Positions 1 to 8,754 are shown, counted from the stretch's first letter. The stretch is DNA of 56,298 nt from Bradyrhizobium sp. ORS 375 (GCF_000239775.1 NZ_CAFI01000470.1:1-56298), one strand, 5' to 3'. Notes: a model not told the origin generated them from the letters alone. Translations and numbers: made by a program.

Positions 1-2
1 TC

Positions 3-224
3 CACCTGATCGTGCTGCTCGCGCTGAATGATGACGGCCGCCCGGCCTACGACACCAGGCACGCCGCGATCCTGGCCTCGCTCGGCTGCCCGGTGTTCGC
101 CTGCACGCCGCACCAGTTTCCGGAGCTGATGGCCACCGCACTCAAGCGCCAGGACATCTGGTCGTGGGCCGCCGCGCAGGACATCAAGCTGGTGCGGCCG
201 GAGGACGGCGATCAGGGGCTGTGA
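3..224 (+). CDS. C-terminal end of a VWA-domain protein (partial)
   Basis: The gene enters from the left edge, so only the last 73 codons are visible. The text LIVLLALNDDGRPAYD, the CPVFACTP segment and the closing FPELMATALKRQDI stretch match my memory of the last strand and helix of von Willebrand A (CoxE/MoxR-associated) proteins, which usually follow a MoxR-type AAA ATPase gene. The MIDAS motif would lie upstream of the window and cannot be checked. The stop codon at 222-224 is followed at once by the ATG of the M48 peptidase, so the two are probably co-transcribed. Family assignment is from recall of sequence style and is moderate. Confidence 0.6.
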   Translation, partial: HLIVLLALNDDGRPAYDTRHAAILASLGCPVFACTPHQFPELMATALKRQDIWSWAAAQDIKLVRPEDGDQGL

Positions 225-1304
225 ATGAAGCGCCTCGTTCTCTCGTGCATCCTCTGGCTCGGACGCTATGCGGTGCTGCCGCTGGTGACGCTGGCCGGCG
301 GACTGCTGTTCCTCTGGCTGCTGGTGCTGGACGGCTACACGCGGGTTGCGCTCGTCACCGCGCCCGTCATGTTCTGCGTGGTGGCGGCCGCGGTCGCGCT
401 GGCGCTCGGGATCCTGTTCGTGCCGGCCCGGCGCGAGCGAAGCAACGTGCTGGACGAAGCCGTGGCTCCGGCACTCTGGCGGATCTGGCGAGAACTCGAT
501 CCGTCCTTCGCCAAGTCGAGGCGCACGCTGCGGTTCGACGCAGAATTCAACGCGTCGATCAGCGAGACGCGTGGCTTTGCCGGCCTGTTCGGGCGGCATG
601 TCACGATGACCGTGGGATTGCCGCTCCTGATGGTTCTCGATGAGCGCGCGGTACGCGCTATCATTGCGCATGAAGTGGCGCATGCGGAGCTGCAGCACAT
701 CACGGGCGGCCGCAACCTGCATGACTTCCTGCAGGCCTGTGAGAACGTGCTTCATTACGCGAATCCCGACCGCACCATCACCGGTCGTCTTGCCGGGGTG
801 CTGCTGCGCTCGCTGCTGACATGGCTGAACAGCGAGTATCTCGCGCTGTCGCGCCGAAACGAGTTGGCCGCCGACAGCCGCGCAGCAGACCGGGCGGGAC
901 ATACCGAGATGACCCGCTCGCTGGTGATGATCGCCGGGGGCACGACGCGTCTTGACGATCTGGTGTTCACTCCTCTGCAGGCCGATATGCTGGGCGCCAT
1001 CCATGTGCCGGCCCCGCCGTTGCAGCGGATAGCCGCCCGACTTGCGGAGATTCGCGATGATCGCGAGTTGGTCGCCGCAACGACGAGGACAGTGCAGGGC
1101 GAGACGGACGATCCGGATGCCACGCACCCGCCGTTCGGCCAACGGCTTGCCAATCTTGGCCATGCCGCCATCCCCGCCGTCGATCCGATCGAGGCTCCCG
1201 CCATCGGCCAGTTGCTGGCGCCGGACGCGGCCCGGACTTTTGCGGCGAAGCTCGATGCAGACTGGCGCAGGACGGCCGAGAGGTGGCTCCGGGTCGGCGG
1301 GTGA
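225..1304 (+). CDS. M48-family membrane zinc metallopeptidase
   Basis: This 359-residue protein has two hydrophobic segments near the N-terminus (about residues 12-34 and 42-66). It then carries the zinc-binding motif HEVAH (about residues 148-152) inside the sequence IIAHEVAHAELQH, and a downstream NELAAD segment that supplies the third zinc ligand, as in the M48 family (HtpX/Ste24-like). The catalytic domain probably faces the cytoplasm. The family takes part in membrane-protein quality control, but the substrate here is unknown. The ATG at 225 directly follows the stop of the VWA gene. The following three genes run the same way with tight spacing, which suggests one operon. The catalytic motif is seen directly; the role is inferred. 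Confidence 0.85.
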   Translation: MKRLVLSCILWLGRYAVLPLVTLAGGLLFLWLLVLDGYTRVALVTAPVMFCVVAAAVALALGILFVPARRERSNVLDEAVAPALWRIWRELDPSFAKSRRTLRFDAEFNASISETRGFAGLFGRHVTMTVGLPLLMVLDERAVRAIIAHEVAHAELQHITGGRNLHDFLQACENVLHYANPDRTITGRLAGVLLRSLLTWLNSEYLALSRRNELAADSRAADRAGHTEMTRSLVMIAGGTTRLDDLVFTPLQADMLGAIHVPAPPLQRIAARLAEIRDDRELVAATTRTVQGETDDPDATHPPFGQRLANLGHAAIPAVDPIEAPAIGQLLAPDAARTFAAKLDADWRRTAERWLRVGG

Positions 1305-1371
1305 CAATCGACCGCCCCCGAGGGGCGTGCCGCCAGTGGAACTCGGCGCGAAGGCATGCTATAAGGCGGCC

Positions 1372-1950
1372 GTGCACGATCTCCGAGACCCTTCGGTACA
1401 GCGCGCGCAGCTCAAGGTCGATGTCCAGGCCGACGAGCCGGACTGGACACCTGCGCGACGGGACCTATGGCGGCGCATCGCCGGGCATGATTTCGAACCG
1501 GCCACGCTGTTCAACTTCACACAACGTCTGGCTCGCGACCACGGCTGGAGCCTCGACGAGGCCCGCGCCGCGATCGACGCCTATCGCCGGTTCTGCTTTC
1601 TCGCGATGGTCTCGCCGACGCCGGTGACGCCGAGCGAGGTGGTCGACGAGGTCTGGCACCAGCACCTGATCTATTCGCGCGATTATTGGACGATCTGGTG
1701 CGGCGAACGGCTGCAGGCCCCGCTGCATCACGACCCGACTCCGGGCGGCCCTGAGGCACAGATGACCTACCGCCGCCAGTATGCCGAGACGCTGGCGCTG
1801 CACGAACGCTTCTTCGGGCCGCCCAGCCCCGATCTGTGGCCGGCGACACACATCCGTTTCGCCGGCCCGCGTTATCACGTCACCGACCGCAATCACTGGC
1901 TCATCCTGCCGCGGCCTCGCGCATGGCTGCGGCGGCTACTCAGGAGATGA
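1372..1950 (+). CDS. glycine-rich-domain (GRDP)-like conserved protein
   Basis: A soluble protein of about 192 residues. The segment VVDEVWHQHLIYSRDYW and the preceding AYRRFCFLAMVS block are typical of the small bacterial relatives of plant glycine-rich domain proteins (DUF1399-like), whose conserved DxxWHxH core is visible here as DEVWHQH. No enzymatic role is established for the family. The GTG at 1372 was chosen because an AAGGCGG stretch lies just upstream; a GTG at 1327 is the alternative. The stop overlaps the ATG of the next gene by the ATGA arrangement, so it is translationally coupled to the TIGR04222-type membrane protein. Such pairs often travel together, which supports both calls. 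Confidence 0.6.
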   Translation: MHDLRDPSVQRAQLKVDVQADEPDWTPARRDLWRRIAGHDFEPATLFNFTQRLARDHGWSLDEARAAIDAYRRFCFLAMVSPTPVTPSEVVDEVWHQHLIYSRDYWTIWCGERLQAPLHHDPTPGGPEAQMTYRRQYAETLALHERFFGPPSPDLWPATHIRFAGPRYHVTDRNHWLILPRPRAWLRRLLRR

Positions 1951-2792
1951 CTATGGCGCTCAACCCGTTCGACTGGACGGCCGGCCCATTCCTACTCGTC
2001 TACATCGTTCTCGCTGCCATCATTTTCCTCAAGGGCTTCGCGCTTCGCGGCACGATCGGCCCTGCCGCTGCCACGCCTCAGCCTGCCTTGAACGAGCTGG
2101 AGCTGGCCTATCTCGCCGGCGGCGCGCCACGCCTCGGCGACACCGTGTTGCTCGGTCTGGCTGCGAAGAATGCAGCGACGTTCACGGCGCGCGACCACAA
2201 GATCACGGTGACCGATCAGGCGCCGCTGATGGGGCTCATGGACCGTCCGCCGCGGCTTGCGCTCCACCCGGAGATGACCCGGCAGGAATTCCAGGACGCG
2301 CTGGCGCCGCTCACCACGCGCATTCAGGCGCGGCTGGAGGCGCTCGGCTATGCACCGACCGGCAGCCAGATGACGGCGTTCCGCAAGTCCGTGTTGCCGT
2401 TCGTGGGCGCGCTCGTCCTGTTCGGACTCATCAAGGTCGTCGTCGGCGCGTCGCGGCAACATGACGTCGGCTTTCTCATGATCCTGCTCGGTCTCACGGC
2501 GCTGGGCGCCGCGGTGCTGGCACGGCCGCCGACGCGAACGAACGCCGGCAATGACGTGCTGCGGAGCTATCAGGCGACGCATGCCCGCGCAGCCCGCGCG
2601 CCGCGTGAGCACGAATTGCTGCTGGCCGTCGCTCTGACAGGCGCGGCCGTGCTGTCCGGCACGGCCTACGCCTCCGTGCTGGCAACATCCAAGGCGCTGA
2701 GCAGCAGCGGCGGAGGTGGTTGCGGCGGAGGTGGTTGCAGCGGCGGCGGATGCGGAGGTGGCGGCGGAGGCGGGTGCGGCGGCTGCAGCTGA
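1947..2792 (+). CDS. TIGR04222-type membrane protein with Gly/Cys-rich tail
   Basis: A protein of 281 residues with an N-terminal membrane segment (about 14-35), the LNELELAYLAGG motif that marks TIGR04222 proteins, and two further hydrophobic segments after residue 145. It ends in a 26-residue tail made almost only of Gly, Cys and a few Ser, with eight cysteines, after the hydrophobic stretch LAVALTGAAVLSGTAYASVLA. Such tails are a recognised oddity of this family and could bind metal, be modified or be cleaved; nothing in the sequence decides which. It overlaps the upstream GRDP-like gene (ATGA). A second ATG at 1953 is also possible. Confidence 0.75.
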   Translation: MTMALNPFDWTAGPFLLVYIVLAAIIFLKGFALRGTIGPAAATPQPALNELELAYLAGGAPRLGDTVLLGLAAKNAATFTARDHKITVTDQAPLMGLMDRPPRLALHPEMTRQEFQDALAPLTTRIQARLEALGYAPTGSQMTAFRKSVLPFVGALVLFGLIKVVVGASRQHDVGFLMILLGLTALGAAVLARPPTRTNAGNDVLRSYQATHARAARAPREHELLLAVALTGAAVLSGTAYASVLATSKALSSSGGGGCGGGGCSGGGCGGGGGGGCGGCS

Positions 2793-2856
2793 CAATCACT
2801 CGCTCTGCGCCGGATACAACGCCAAACACTTTTCTGCTCCCGCTGGACGCGGCATC

Positions 2857-3678
2857 ATGGCGCCCATGAACGACGCAGCACAGCGCGCGCCGCGCGGCAT
2901 CGGCCATTCGACCAATCTCGTGGGACGCCCCTCGGAGTGGCTGGCAAGTTGCGCCTTCAACGACAGCGCGGTGCCGCTTCACATCTGGGGCGTCACCGAG
3001 ATGAACCCCAGCCTGTTCACGATGCTCGACCAGGCGGAGGACCTGACCGAGGCCGGTCAGGCGTTCTCGAGCTACATGATGGCGATGTTCGGCCTCGATC
3101 CGGAGCAGCGGACCGGGCAGCGGCGTTTCCGCTCCTCGTTCCTGCGGCTGATCCAGGGCTGGGGCTTCGACAGCAACGGCCCTGAGGGCGCGGTGCTCAA
3201 AGGCTGGGTCGAGAGCCGGTTCGGCCTCGGTCCTTCCTACCACAAAGAGATCATCGAGCGCGTGGCGAGCCGGGCCTGGGCCATTTATGTCGAAGAGAAG
3301 ATGTCGAGCCGCTTCCACAACAACGCGATCTGGGTGCAGCTCGACCTGCTGTTCGAGTTCTGCCAATGGGCGATCCGCCGCTTCGCCTTCCCGGACGACA
3401 CGCATCTGACGCTCTTTCGCGGCATCAACTCGTTCGACGAACACTGGATCGTGGAGCGGCCGACGCGGCGCGAGGCGGTGATGCGGCTCAACAATCTCGT
3501 GTCGTTCTCCACCGATCGCGACACCGCGGGCTGCTTCGGCGACATGATCCTCACCGCACGGATTCCCGTCAGCAAGGTCGTGTTCTTCAACAGCCTCTTG
3601 GCGTCGCACGCGCTGAAGGGCGAAGGCGAATATCTCGTCATCGGCGGCGACACGCGCGTGAGCGTGGATTATGTGTGA
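2857..3678 (+). CDS. draT: NAD+--dinitrogen-reductase ADP-D-ribosyltransferase
   Basis: This 273-residue protein matches DraT throughout: STNLVG near the N-terminus, then GWGFDSNGPEGAVLKGWVES, RFHNN, LFRGIN, LVSFSTDRD and GEGEYLVIGG near the end. DraT transfers ADP-ribose from NAD to an arginine of the nitrogenase Fe protein (NifH) and switches nitrogenase off when ammonium or darkness removes the need for it. The reaction is reversed by DraG. No draG lies next to it in this window, although the two are adjacent in Rhodospirillum and Azospirillum. The open frame extends upstream to 2716, but that part overlaps the previous gene; the ATG at 2857 (or 2866) fits the family start. It is on the chromosomal side of the island boundary. 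Confidence 0.9.
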   Translation: MAPMNDAAQRAPRGIGHSTNLVGRPSEWLASCAFNDSAVPLHIWGVTEMNPSLFTMLDQAEDLTEAGQAFSSYMMAMFGLDPEQRTGQRRFRSSFLRLIQGWGFDSNGPEGAVLKGWVESRFGLGPSYHKEIIERVASRAWAIYVEEKMSSRFHNNAIWVQLDLLFEFCQWAIRRFAFPDDTHLTLFRGINSFDEHWIVERPTRREAVMRLNNLVSFSTDRDTAGCFGDMILTARIPVSKVVFFNSLLASHALKGEGEYLVIGGDTRVSVDYV

Positions 3679-3731
3679 GCAGGCTCTGCACGAGCGCGCC
3701 TGATGCCCGCGATCGCACGAGGAGACGAGCC

Positions 3732-3947
3732 GTGACGACACGCCAAACGACGCGCGACGGAGACCGGCCTGGTGTGCCCGAGCAGGTCCGCCAGATCGAG
3801 CTTGCCGAAGACGTTCGGATCGCGGCGATCGGAATTGGCCACCCGGTCGCTCGCTACTATCGCGACGGCATCATGATCGGCTCCCCCGAGGAGCTGGAGA
3901 GCACCGTGGTGGCTGTCATCGAGCGATTGTTGAACGAAAGCGCCTGA
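3732..3947 (+). CDS. short CobT-like (VWA C-terminal) fragment protein
   Basis: A 71-residue product from a GTG start. The segment RIAAIGIGHPVARYYRDG, followed by SPEELESTVVAVIERLL, is close to the last 50 residues of the cobaltochelatase subunit CobT, where the VWA domain ends in an AIGIGHDVTRYY-type strand. Full CobT proteins exceed 600 residues, so this is either a free-standing tail domain or the remnant of a lost gene. No upstream frame continues the VWA fold: the region before it is draT in another frame. I therefore do not claim chelatase activity. It lies 53 bp downstream of draT on the same strand and may share its transcript. Confidence 0.5.
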   Translation: MTTRQTTRDGDRPGVPEQVRQIELAEDVRIAAIGIGHPVARYYRDGIMIGSPEELESTVVAVIERLLNESA

Positions 3948-3974
3948 GACTCTCGCCCGCGCCTCTCAAAGCGC

Positions 3975-5042
3975 TCAATCGTTCTTCGCCAACGCCTCGC
4001 GCAACGCGTCCGTCAGCCGCGCGAGCTCAGGCTCGGAGCCGATCGTGATACGCAGATAGTCCGCGATGCGCGGCGCGGTGAAGTGGCGGACCAGCACCGC
4101 GCGCTCGCGCAAGGCGGCCGCCAACGCCTGGCCGGAGCGGTCCGGATGCCGGGCGAACACGAAGTTGGCGCTGGACGGCAGCACCTCAAAGCCGAGCCGC
4201 ACCAGAGCGGCGGTGAGATCGGCGCGATTGCGCATGATCTCGGCGCGCGCCTGCTGAAAGTGAGCCTCGTCCTCGAGCGAGGCGATGGCGCCGGCCTGGG
4301 CGGGACGTCCCAGCGGATAGGAGTTGAAGCTGTCCTTGACCCGCGTCAGGCCCTCGATCAGCCCGGCATCGCCGATCGCATAGCCGACGCGCAGCCCCGC
4401 CAGCGCGCGCGACTTCGACATGGTCTGCACCACCAGCAGATTCGGATAGTCGCGGATCAGCGGGATCGCCGTCTCGGCGCCGAAATCGACATAGGCCTCG
4501 TCGATCACGACGGCAGCGTCGCTGCGCGCCGCCACCAGCCGCGCGATCTCCGCGCGCGACAGCGCAATGCCGGTCGGCGCGTTCGGATTGGCCACGATGA
4601 CGGGACCGCTGCGGTCGAGGTAGTCATCGACGCGGACGCGCATCTCGGCATCAAGCGGAACGGTCGCGTAGTCGATCCCGAGCAGTCGGCAATAGACCGG
4701 GTAGAAGCTGTAGGTCACGTCCGGGAACAGCAACGGCGCGCGCTGCTTCAACAGCGCAGCGAACGTATGGGCGAGCACCTCGTCGGAGCCGTTGCCGACG
4801 AACACCTGCTCGGGCGCGACCTTGTGATAGGCCGCCAGCACCTCGCGCAGCCGCGTCGCCTGCGGATCGGGATAGAGCCGCAACGTATCGGCCGCCGCAG
4901 CCTGGATCGCCCGGATTGCGTTCGGCGACGGCCCGAACGGACTCTCATTGGTGTTGAGCTTGACGAGACCCGGGATCTGCGGCTGCTCGCCCGGCACATA
5001 GGGCGACAGTCCGTGCGTAAGCTCTGACCAGAACCGGCTCAA
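3975..5042 (-). CDS. hisC: histidinol-phosphate aminotransferase
   Basis: This fold-type I PLP enzyme of 355 residues converts imidazole-acetol phosphate and glutamate to histidinol phosphate in histidine synthesis. Visible family marks are [12 protein letters not shown] near the N-terminus, [41 protein letters not shown], and the PLP-lysine motif [14 protein letters not shown]. The frame opens further upstream at 5069, but I place the start at the TTG at 5042 (protein [11 protein letters not shown]) because AGGAGG sits six bases before it. Some relatives act on phenylalanine or tyrosine instead. The gene lies directly downstream of the tRNA-Arg target in the ancestral, island-free chromosome. 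Confidence 0.9.
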   Translation of the reverse strand: MSRFWSELTHGLSPYVPGEQPQIPGLVKLNTNESPFGPSPNAIRAIQAAAADTLRLYPDPQATRLREVLAAYHKVAPEQVFVGNGSDEVLAHTFAALLKQRAPLLFPDVTYSFYPVYCRLLGIDYATVPLDAEMRVRVDDYLDRSGPVIVANPNAPTGIALSRAEIARLVAARSDAAVVIDEAYVDFGAETAIPLIRDYPNLLVVQTMSKSRALAGLRVGYAIGDAGLIEGLTRVKDSFNSYPLGRPAQAGAIASLEDEAHFQQARAEIMRNRADLTAALVRLGFEVLPSSANFVFARHPDRSGQALAAALRERAVLVRHFTAPRIADYLRITIGSEPELARLTDALREALAKND

Positions 5043-5135
5043 GACCAACCTCCTGCGGCCCCGTCGCATGTCCGGCCGGACATCGATCGGTGCGGATGGG
5101 ATCGGGAATTCAAAAAGTGGGATGTCATCGGCAAA

Positions 5136-5181
5136 TGGCGCGCCCGGAACGATTCGAACGTCCGACCCTCAGATTCGTAGT
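5136..5181 (-). repeat. left attachment repeat (displaced 3' end of tRNA-Arg)
   Basis: These 46 bp are identical to 42976-43021, the 3' half of tRNA-Arg read on the minus strand, from the middle of the anticodon loop through the T-arm and acceptor stem to CCA. Beyond 5181 the identity stops. The copy has no 5' half and cannot make a tRNA. It marks the original tRNA end before island insertion, still followed on the minus strand by hisC. Confidence 0.9.
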
Positions 5182-5323
5182 ATGAATTTTGCGCTTTCCG
5201 ACCGCACGCGGCGGTGCCTCGCCACACTCTCGCCCTCGCAATAATATACTGATCTGTCATACACTTTCGCGTCGTGGCGTAGTTTGGCGTTGTTCGACCT
5301 CGATGATTCTCATCCAGGACTTC

Positions 5324-5345
5324 CCCAGACTAAACCCAGACTAAA
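5324..5345. repeat. tandem 11-bp motif, candidate integrase arm site (left)
   Basis: Two perfect tandem copies of CCCAGACTAAA lie at 5324-5334 and 5335-5345, just upstream of the integrase start. The same two copies, separated by one extra A, occur at 42888-42898 and 42900-42910 near the right end in the same orientation. Short direct repeats flanking the core att site on both sides are typical of arm-type binding sites of tyrosine integrases. The function is inferred from position and recurrence. Confidence 0.55.
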
Positions 5346-5361
5346 ACTGGTGAAAGTACCC

Positions 5362-6618
5362 ATGGCTGACCAACGTGAGATTCTCACCGATAAGAGCATT
5401 GCGCGTCTTTCCGCGGCAGAGAAGCAATACAAGGTGCGCGACAGCGAGCTACCGGGATTCTTCGTCCTCGTCGGCAAGCGTCGGAAAACATTCATGGCCC
5501 AGGGTGAGTTCTGGCGCGATGGCGTTCGTGAATTCACGGCCCAGGTAAAGCTCGGTGAATTTGGCGACTTAACCACGCGACAAGCGCGAGCCGGAGCCAA
5601 GGAAGCACTCGGGTTGATCGCCAAGGGCCAACGTCCTGGCGAAGCTCCGACGATTAAGCGCGGCTCAATAACGCTTCGGCAGGCCTGGGAGCGCTATCGA
5701 GATGCGCATATGGAACGTAAGGGTCGAAGTTCGGGAACCATTGAAAATTATCGAGATCACATGGAGCGGTTGTTCAAGGACTGGCTCGACAATCCATTGG
5801 CTCGGCTTGGCCGGCAGCCGAACCTAGTTATTGAACGCCATGACAAGATCACGAAGGAAAATGGCCCATACATTGCCAATGGAGCTCTACGCAGTCTGCG
5901 AGCCGTCTACAACCACGCCCGGAAAGGCAACCCTGACCTTCCTGCCGCTAATCCAGTCTCCGCCATCGATTGGAACAAGGAGCGCCGACGCAATACGGGT
6001 ATGGGACCGAACGACATCGGTACTTGGCTTAAGGAGCTTCACGCTCTGGACAACCCTTTAAGGCGAGAATTTCACCTTCTGACCCTTCTTAGCGGATCAC
6101 GACCAACAGCGCTTAAAGCTGTCCGCTTCGAGCACATCGATTGGCGAGGACGGCTCGTCCACATCCCGAAGCCCAAAGGTGGTGAGGAGAAGGCATTTGA
6201 TATTCCGCTATCGCGGCCGATGATCCGCTGCATCATCCGCGCGATCAAGTGGGGTCGGGTCATGTATCCCGAGCGACGGTCTTCTTTGTTGTTTCCGGCC
6301 GATAGCAAAGAAGGACACCTCGTCGAGCACAAGGAGAACAGAAATGTCCTCTCCAAATGGGGCAACGATCTGCGGCAGAGCTACCGCACGCTCGCGCAAG
6401 CGGCCGGTGTTTCAGAGCTCGATATTCATCTGCTCATGAACCATTCGCTCTCCGGCGTGAACGCCGGGTACATCACGCGTGATCGTTTGCTGAGGGATCA
6501 CCTGCGCCACCAGCAGCAACGAATATCGGACTTGGTTGTTCATGGCCTTCAAGTGAAGCGTGATACGCCCCTCGCGCGATGGCTCAGAAGCGCGCGTGTC
6601 GACGAAACCGCCGGTTAG
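5362..6618 (+). CDS. int: site-specific tyrosine integrase of the island
   Basis: A 418-residue tyrosine recombinase with an N-terminal arm-binding region (the ADQREILTDK to KRRKTFMAQG segment, typical of island integrases), a SAM-like core-binding domain and a C-terminal catalytic domain. Catalytic marks are the first arginine in LLSGSRPTALKAV, box II written NDLRQSYRTLAQAAG, and the final HxxxG...Y block LLMNHSLSGVNAGYITRD with the nucleophilic tyrosine. In box II the usual histidine of HxLR is asparagine, which occurs in active relatives but is worth testing. The ATG at 5362 was chosen; the frame is open to a TTG at 5284, but that region carries the tandem CCCAGACTAAA motif. Its position next to the left att repeat makes it the enzyme that inserted the island. 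Confidence 0.88.
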   Translation: MADQREILTDKSIARLSAAEKQYKVRDSELPGFFVLVGKRRKTFMAQGEFWRDGVREFTAQVKLGEFGDLTTRQARAGAKEALGLIAKGQRPGEAPTIKRGSITLRQAWERYRDAHMERKGRSSGTIENYRDHMERLFKDWLDNPLARLGRQPNLVIERHDKITKENGPYIANGALRSLRAVYNHARKGNPDLPAANPVSAIDWNKERRRNTGMGPNDIGTWLKELHALDNPLRREFHLLTLLSGSRPTALKAVRFEHIDWRGRLVHIPKPKGGEEKAFDIPLSRPMIRCIIRAIKWGRVMYPERRSSLLFPADSKEGHLVEHKENRNVLSKWGNDLRQSYRTLAQAAGVSELDIHLLMNHSLSGVNAGYITRDRLLRDHLRHQQQRISDLVVHGLQVKRDTPLARWLRSARVDETAG

Positions 6619-6830
6619 CCTAAACGAGGCGTCACGTCTGTAACGCTGTCGACGCTCTATTGCGGGCTGCCTAAACCCACCTTTGATGGCAAGCCCAGAG
6701 CTCCGATCGCAAACTAGGCTGCACCCGGCCTCGGGGCTTGGATGCCGAAATGCCACTTGGCTCGGAACCGGAGCCCCGGCATACAAAAACGTTGCATTGG
6801 CCCGCCATCTCACTTGCCAATCTTGACAGG

Positions 6831-6847
6831 GTCCGAAAACAGCGAGA
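6831..6847 (+). repeat. recurring motif GTCCGAAAACMGCSAGA (copy 1 of 3)
   Basis: The sequence GTCCGAAAACAGCGAGA lies about 35 bp upstream of the Ada-like gene. Close copies occur at 16732-16748 (GTCCGAAAACCGCCAGA, upstream of the DMT transporter) and at 24827-24843 (GTCCGAAAACCGCGAGA, upstream of the thioesterase gene). All three are on the plus strand and upstream of plus-strand genes. It may be an operator, for instance for the AraC-type domain of the Ada-like protein, or a repeat remnant. Confidence 0.4.
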
Positions 6848-6881
6848 CGAGAGGTGCATTTCGTGCAATAATTGTTCAATT

Positions 6882-8417
6882 ATGGATCTTGATCACGCCG
6901 CTTGCTACCGTGCGATCGCGACAAGAGATGTCCGGTTTGACGGTCGCCTTTTTATCGGAGTGCAGACCACGGGCATATACTGCCGGCCGATCTGCCCTGC
7001 GCGCACACCAAAAATCGATAACGTCATATTCTTCCGCTCCGCGGCAGAGGCGCAGGAAGCCAAATTCCGGCCTTGCTTACGATGTCGCCCTGAAACTGCG
7101 CCAGATTTTGGCGCCTGGCGAGGAACTGCTAACACGGTCTCGCGTGCCCTGTCGCTGATTGAAGCTGGCGCGCTCGACTCCGCAAGCATAGGCGATCTTG
7201 CTAACCGGCTGGGTGTTGGCGAACGCCAGCTTCGTCGGTTGTTCGATAAGCATCTCGGAGCATCGCCCATAACGGTTGCGCAGACTCGTAGAGTATTGCT
7301 TGCGAAGCAGCTCATTCATGACACGCAACTTTCCATGACTGACGTGGCCCTGGCCGCTGGGTTCGGCAGTGTGCGTCAATTTAACGAAGTGTTTCAGAGA
7401 CTCTACGGACGCCCTCCTAGTTCACTTCGCCGTGCCAAGCCACCTGTCTCGGCGGTCCCCGCTGCCACCGAAATTACGCTTCGTCTCAGTTATAGGCCGC
7501 CATATGATTGGGACGGCATCCTCCACTATCTCAAGACCTTCGCAATTCCTGAGGTTGAACTAGTTGACGGGCTTGCCTATTGCCGGTCGATCGATGTCGA
7601 CGGGGCGGTGGGGTACATTGATGTCCGTCCATCGAGTGAACACTCCTTGGAAGCCGTTGTGCAGACCCCGCGCCTCGCGGCGCTGCCGGCCATCCTCATG
7701 CGCCTTCGGCGCGTCTTCGATCTCTCTGCTGACCCGGAACCTATATCGCGCCACCTCGCGCAGGACCCATTGCTCGCTCCTCTCGTAGCGGCACGGCCAG
7801 GGTTACGTGTTCCGGGTGCGTGGGATGGGTTCGAGTTCGCTGTTAGAATACTCCTCGGCGAGGGGAATGGCGCGTACCCGGCAGGGACAAGTATAAGGAA
7901 CCTTGTGAACACCTATGGCAATTCTCTACCTGTGACAGTATCGGGCAGAAATGGCCTAAAACGGATATTCCCCCGTCCCGCGGTGCTCGCGACTGCCGAT
8001 CTCACCCTACCAGGCATATCCAGCGCCAGGGCATCGGCTATCGCAGCACTAGCGCAGATGGTATCCCGAGGCAGGGATCCATTCAGGGCAGGGCAAAGTC
8101 TCGACGACGCGATTGCCCAACTTAAGGAAGTTCCGGAAATCGATGACGCCACTGCACAATACATCGCTATGCGGCAATTTCGCGAGCCTGATGCCTTCCC
8201 TCCGGCGGTCGAGGAATTTGCGCAGTTGTGTGGCCGGGAGCACGCACCTATCCGCCACCTTTCGACGTGTATCGAATCCTGGCGACCGTGGCGGGCCTAT
8301 GCTGCGCAGTATTTTTGGCACGCGCAGAACGTTTCCGACGTCGAGCAACGGGCAGTCGATCCAGGACTGCCGCGTCGGCCGCCCTGCCTGCCTGTTAACG
8401 ACCCTCTGCAGGCGTGA
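6882..8417 (+). CDS. Ada-type methyl sensor fused to AraC HTH and AlkA-like domain
   Basis: A 511-residue protein in three parts. Residues 1-80 form the Ada methylphosphotriester-accepting zinc domain with Cys34, Cys38, Cys65 and Cys68, the same spacing as in E. coli Ada. Residues about 85-190 are an AraC-type HTH (IGDLANRLGVGERQLRRLF and MTDVALAAGFGSVRQFNEVF). The rest resembles AlkA 3-methyladenine glycosylase. The AlkA part is degenerate: the helix-hairpin-helix glycines are lost (VPEIDDATAQY) and the catalytic aspartate position reads PPAVEEF with Val near residue 443. It may therefore act mainly as a methylation-triggered regulator. The ATG at 6882 precedes MDLDHAACYRAI, the usual family start. 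It lies between the integrase and the biosynthetic cluster and could answer DNA damage caused by the product. Confidence 0.82.
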   Translation: MDLDHAACYRAIATRDVRFDGRLFIGVQTTGIYCRPICPARTPKIDNVIFFRSAAEAQEAKFRPCLRCRPETAPDFGAWRGTANTVSRALSLIEAGALDSASIGDLANRLGVGERQLRRLFDKHLGASPITVAQTRRVLLAKQLIHDTQLSMTDVALAAGFGSVRQFNEVFQRLYGRPPSSLRRAKPPVSAVPAATEITLRLSYRPPYDWDGILHYLKTFAIPEVELVDGLAYCRSIDVDGAVGYIDVRPSSEHSLEAVVQTPRLAALPAILMRLRRVFDLSADPEPISRHLAQDPLLAPLVAARPGLRVPGAWDGFEFAVRILLGEGNGAYPAGTSIRNLVNTYGNSLPVTVSGRNGLKRIFPRPAVLATADLTLPGISSARASAIAALAQMVSRGRDPFRAGQSLDDAIAQLKEVPEIDDATAQYIAMRQFREPDAFPPAVEEFAQLCGREHAPIRHLSTCIESWRPWRAYAAQYFWHAQNVSDVEQRAVDPGLPRRPPCLPVNDPLQA

Positions 8418-8754
8418 CCAAAGGCCCCTGCCTTTCAACAGACCGCACCACCTTGGAACGGCCCCTTGCCTCGATCATTCAGGGGTGCTTCCGCTTGTTC
8501 GTGAAGCGATAGCCGAATTATAGCTCCAGGTTTGGGGTGAATTGTGAATTAATTGAGATCGGAACCCTAATCGCATCTTCTGCGGACAGTGAGCGGCATC
8601 AGAAATTGACATAGGCGTCCGCTTTCCGCGAGAAGCAATATAGCAACGCGGCTACTATTTACCCATATCCGGATGGCTTAGGGGCGCCAACACACTCACG
8701 GCATCCAGATTAGCGCGCCATCCCTCCGATAAATGTCGGCTATGGAGGTGGGCT
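8418..8754. other. intergenic region, 337 bp, no gene recognised
   Basis: This stretch separates the Ada-like gene from the acyl-CoA ligase. I see no convincing coding frame, RNA gene or lux box. It ends in GGAGGTGGGCT, the ribosome binding site of the ligase, and presumably holds its promoter. Confidence 0.5.
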
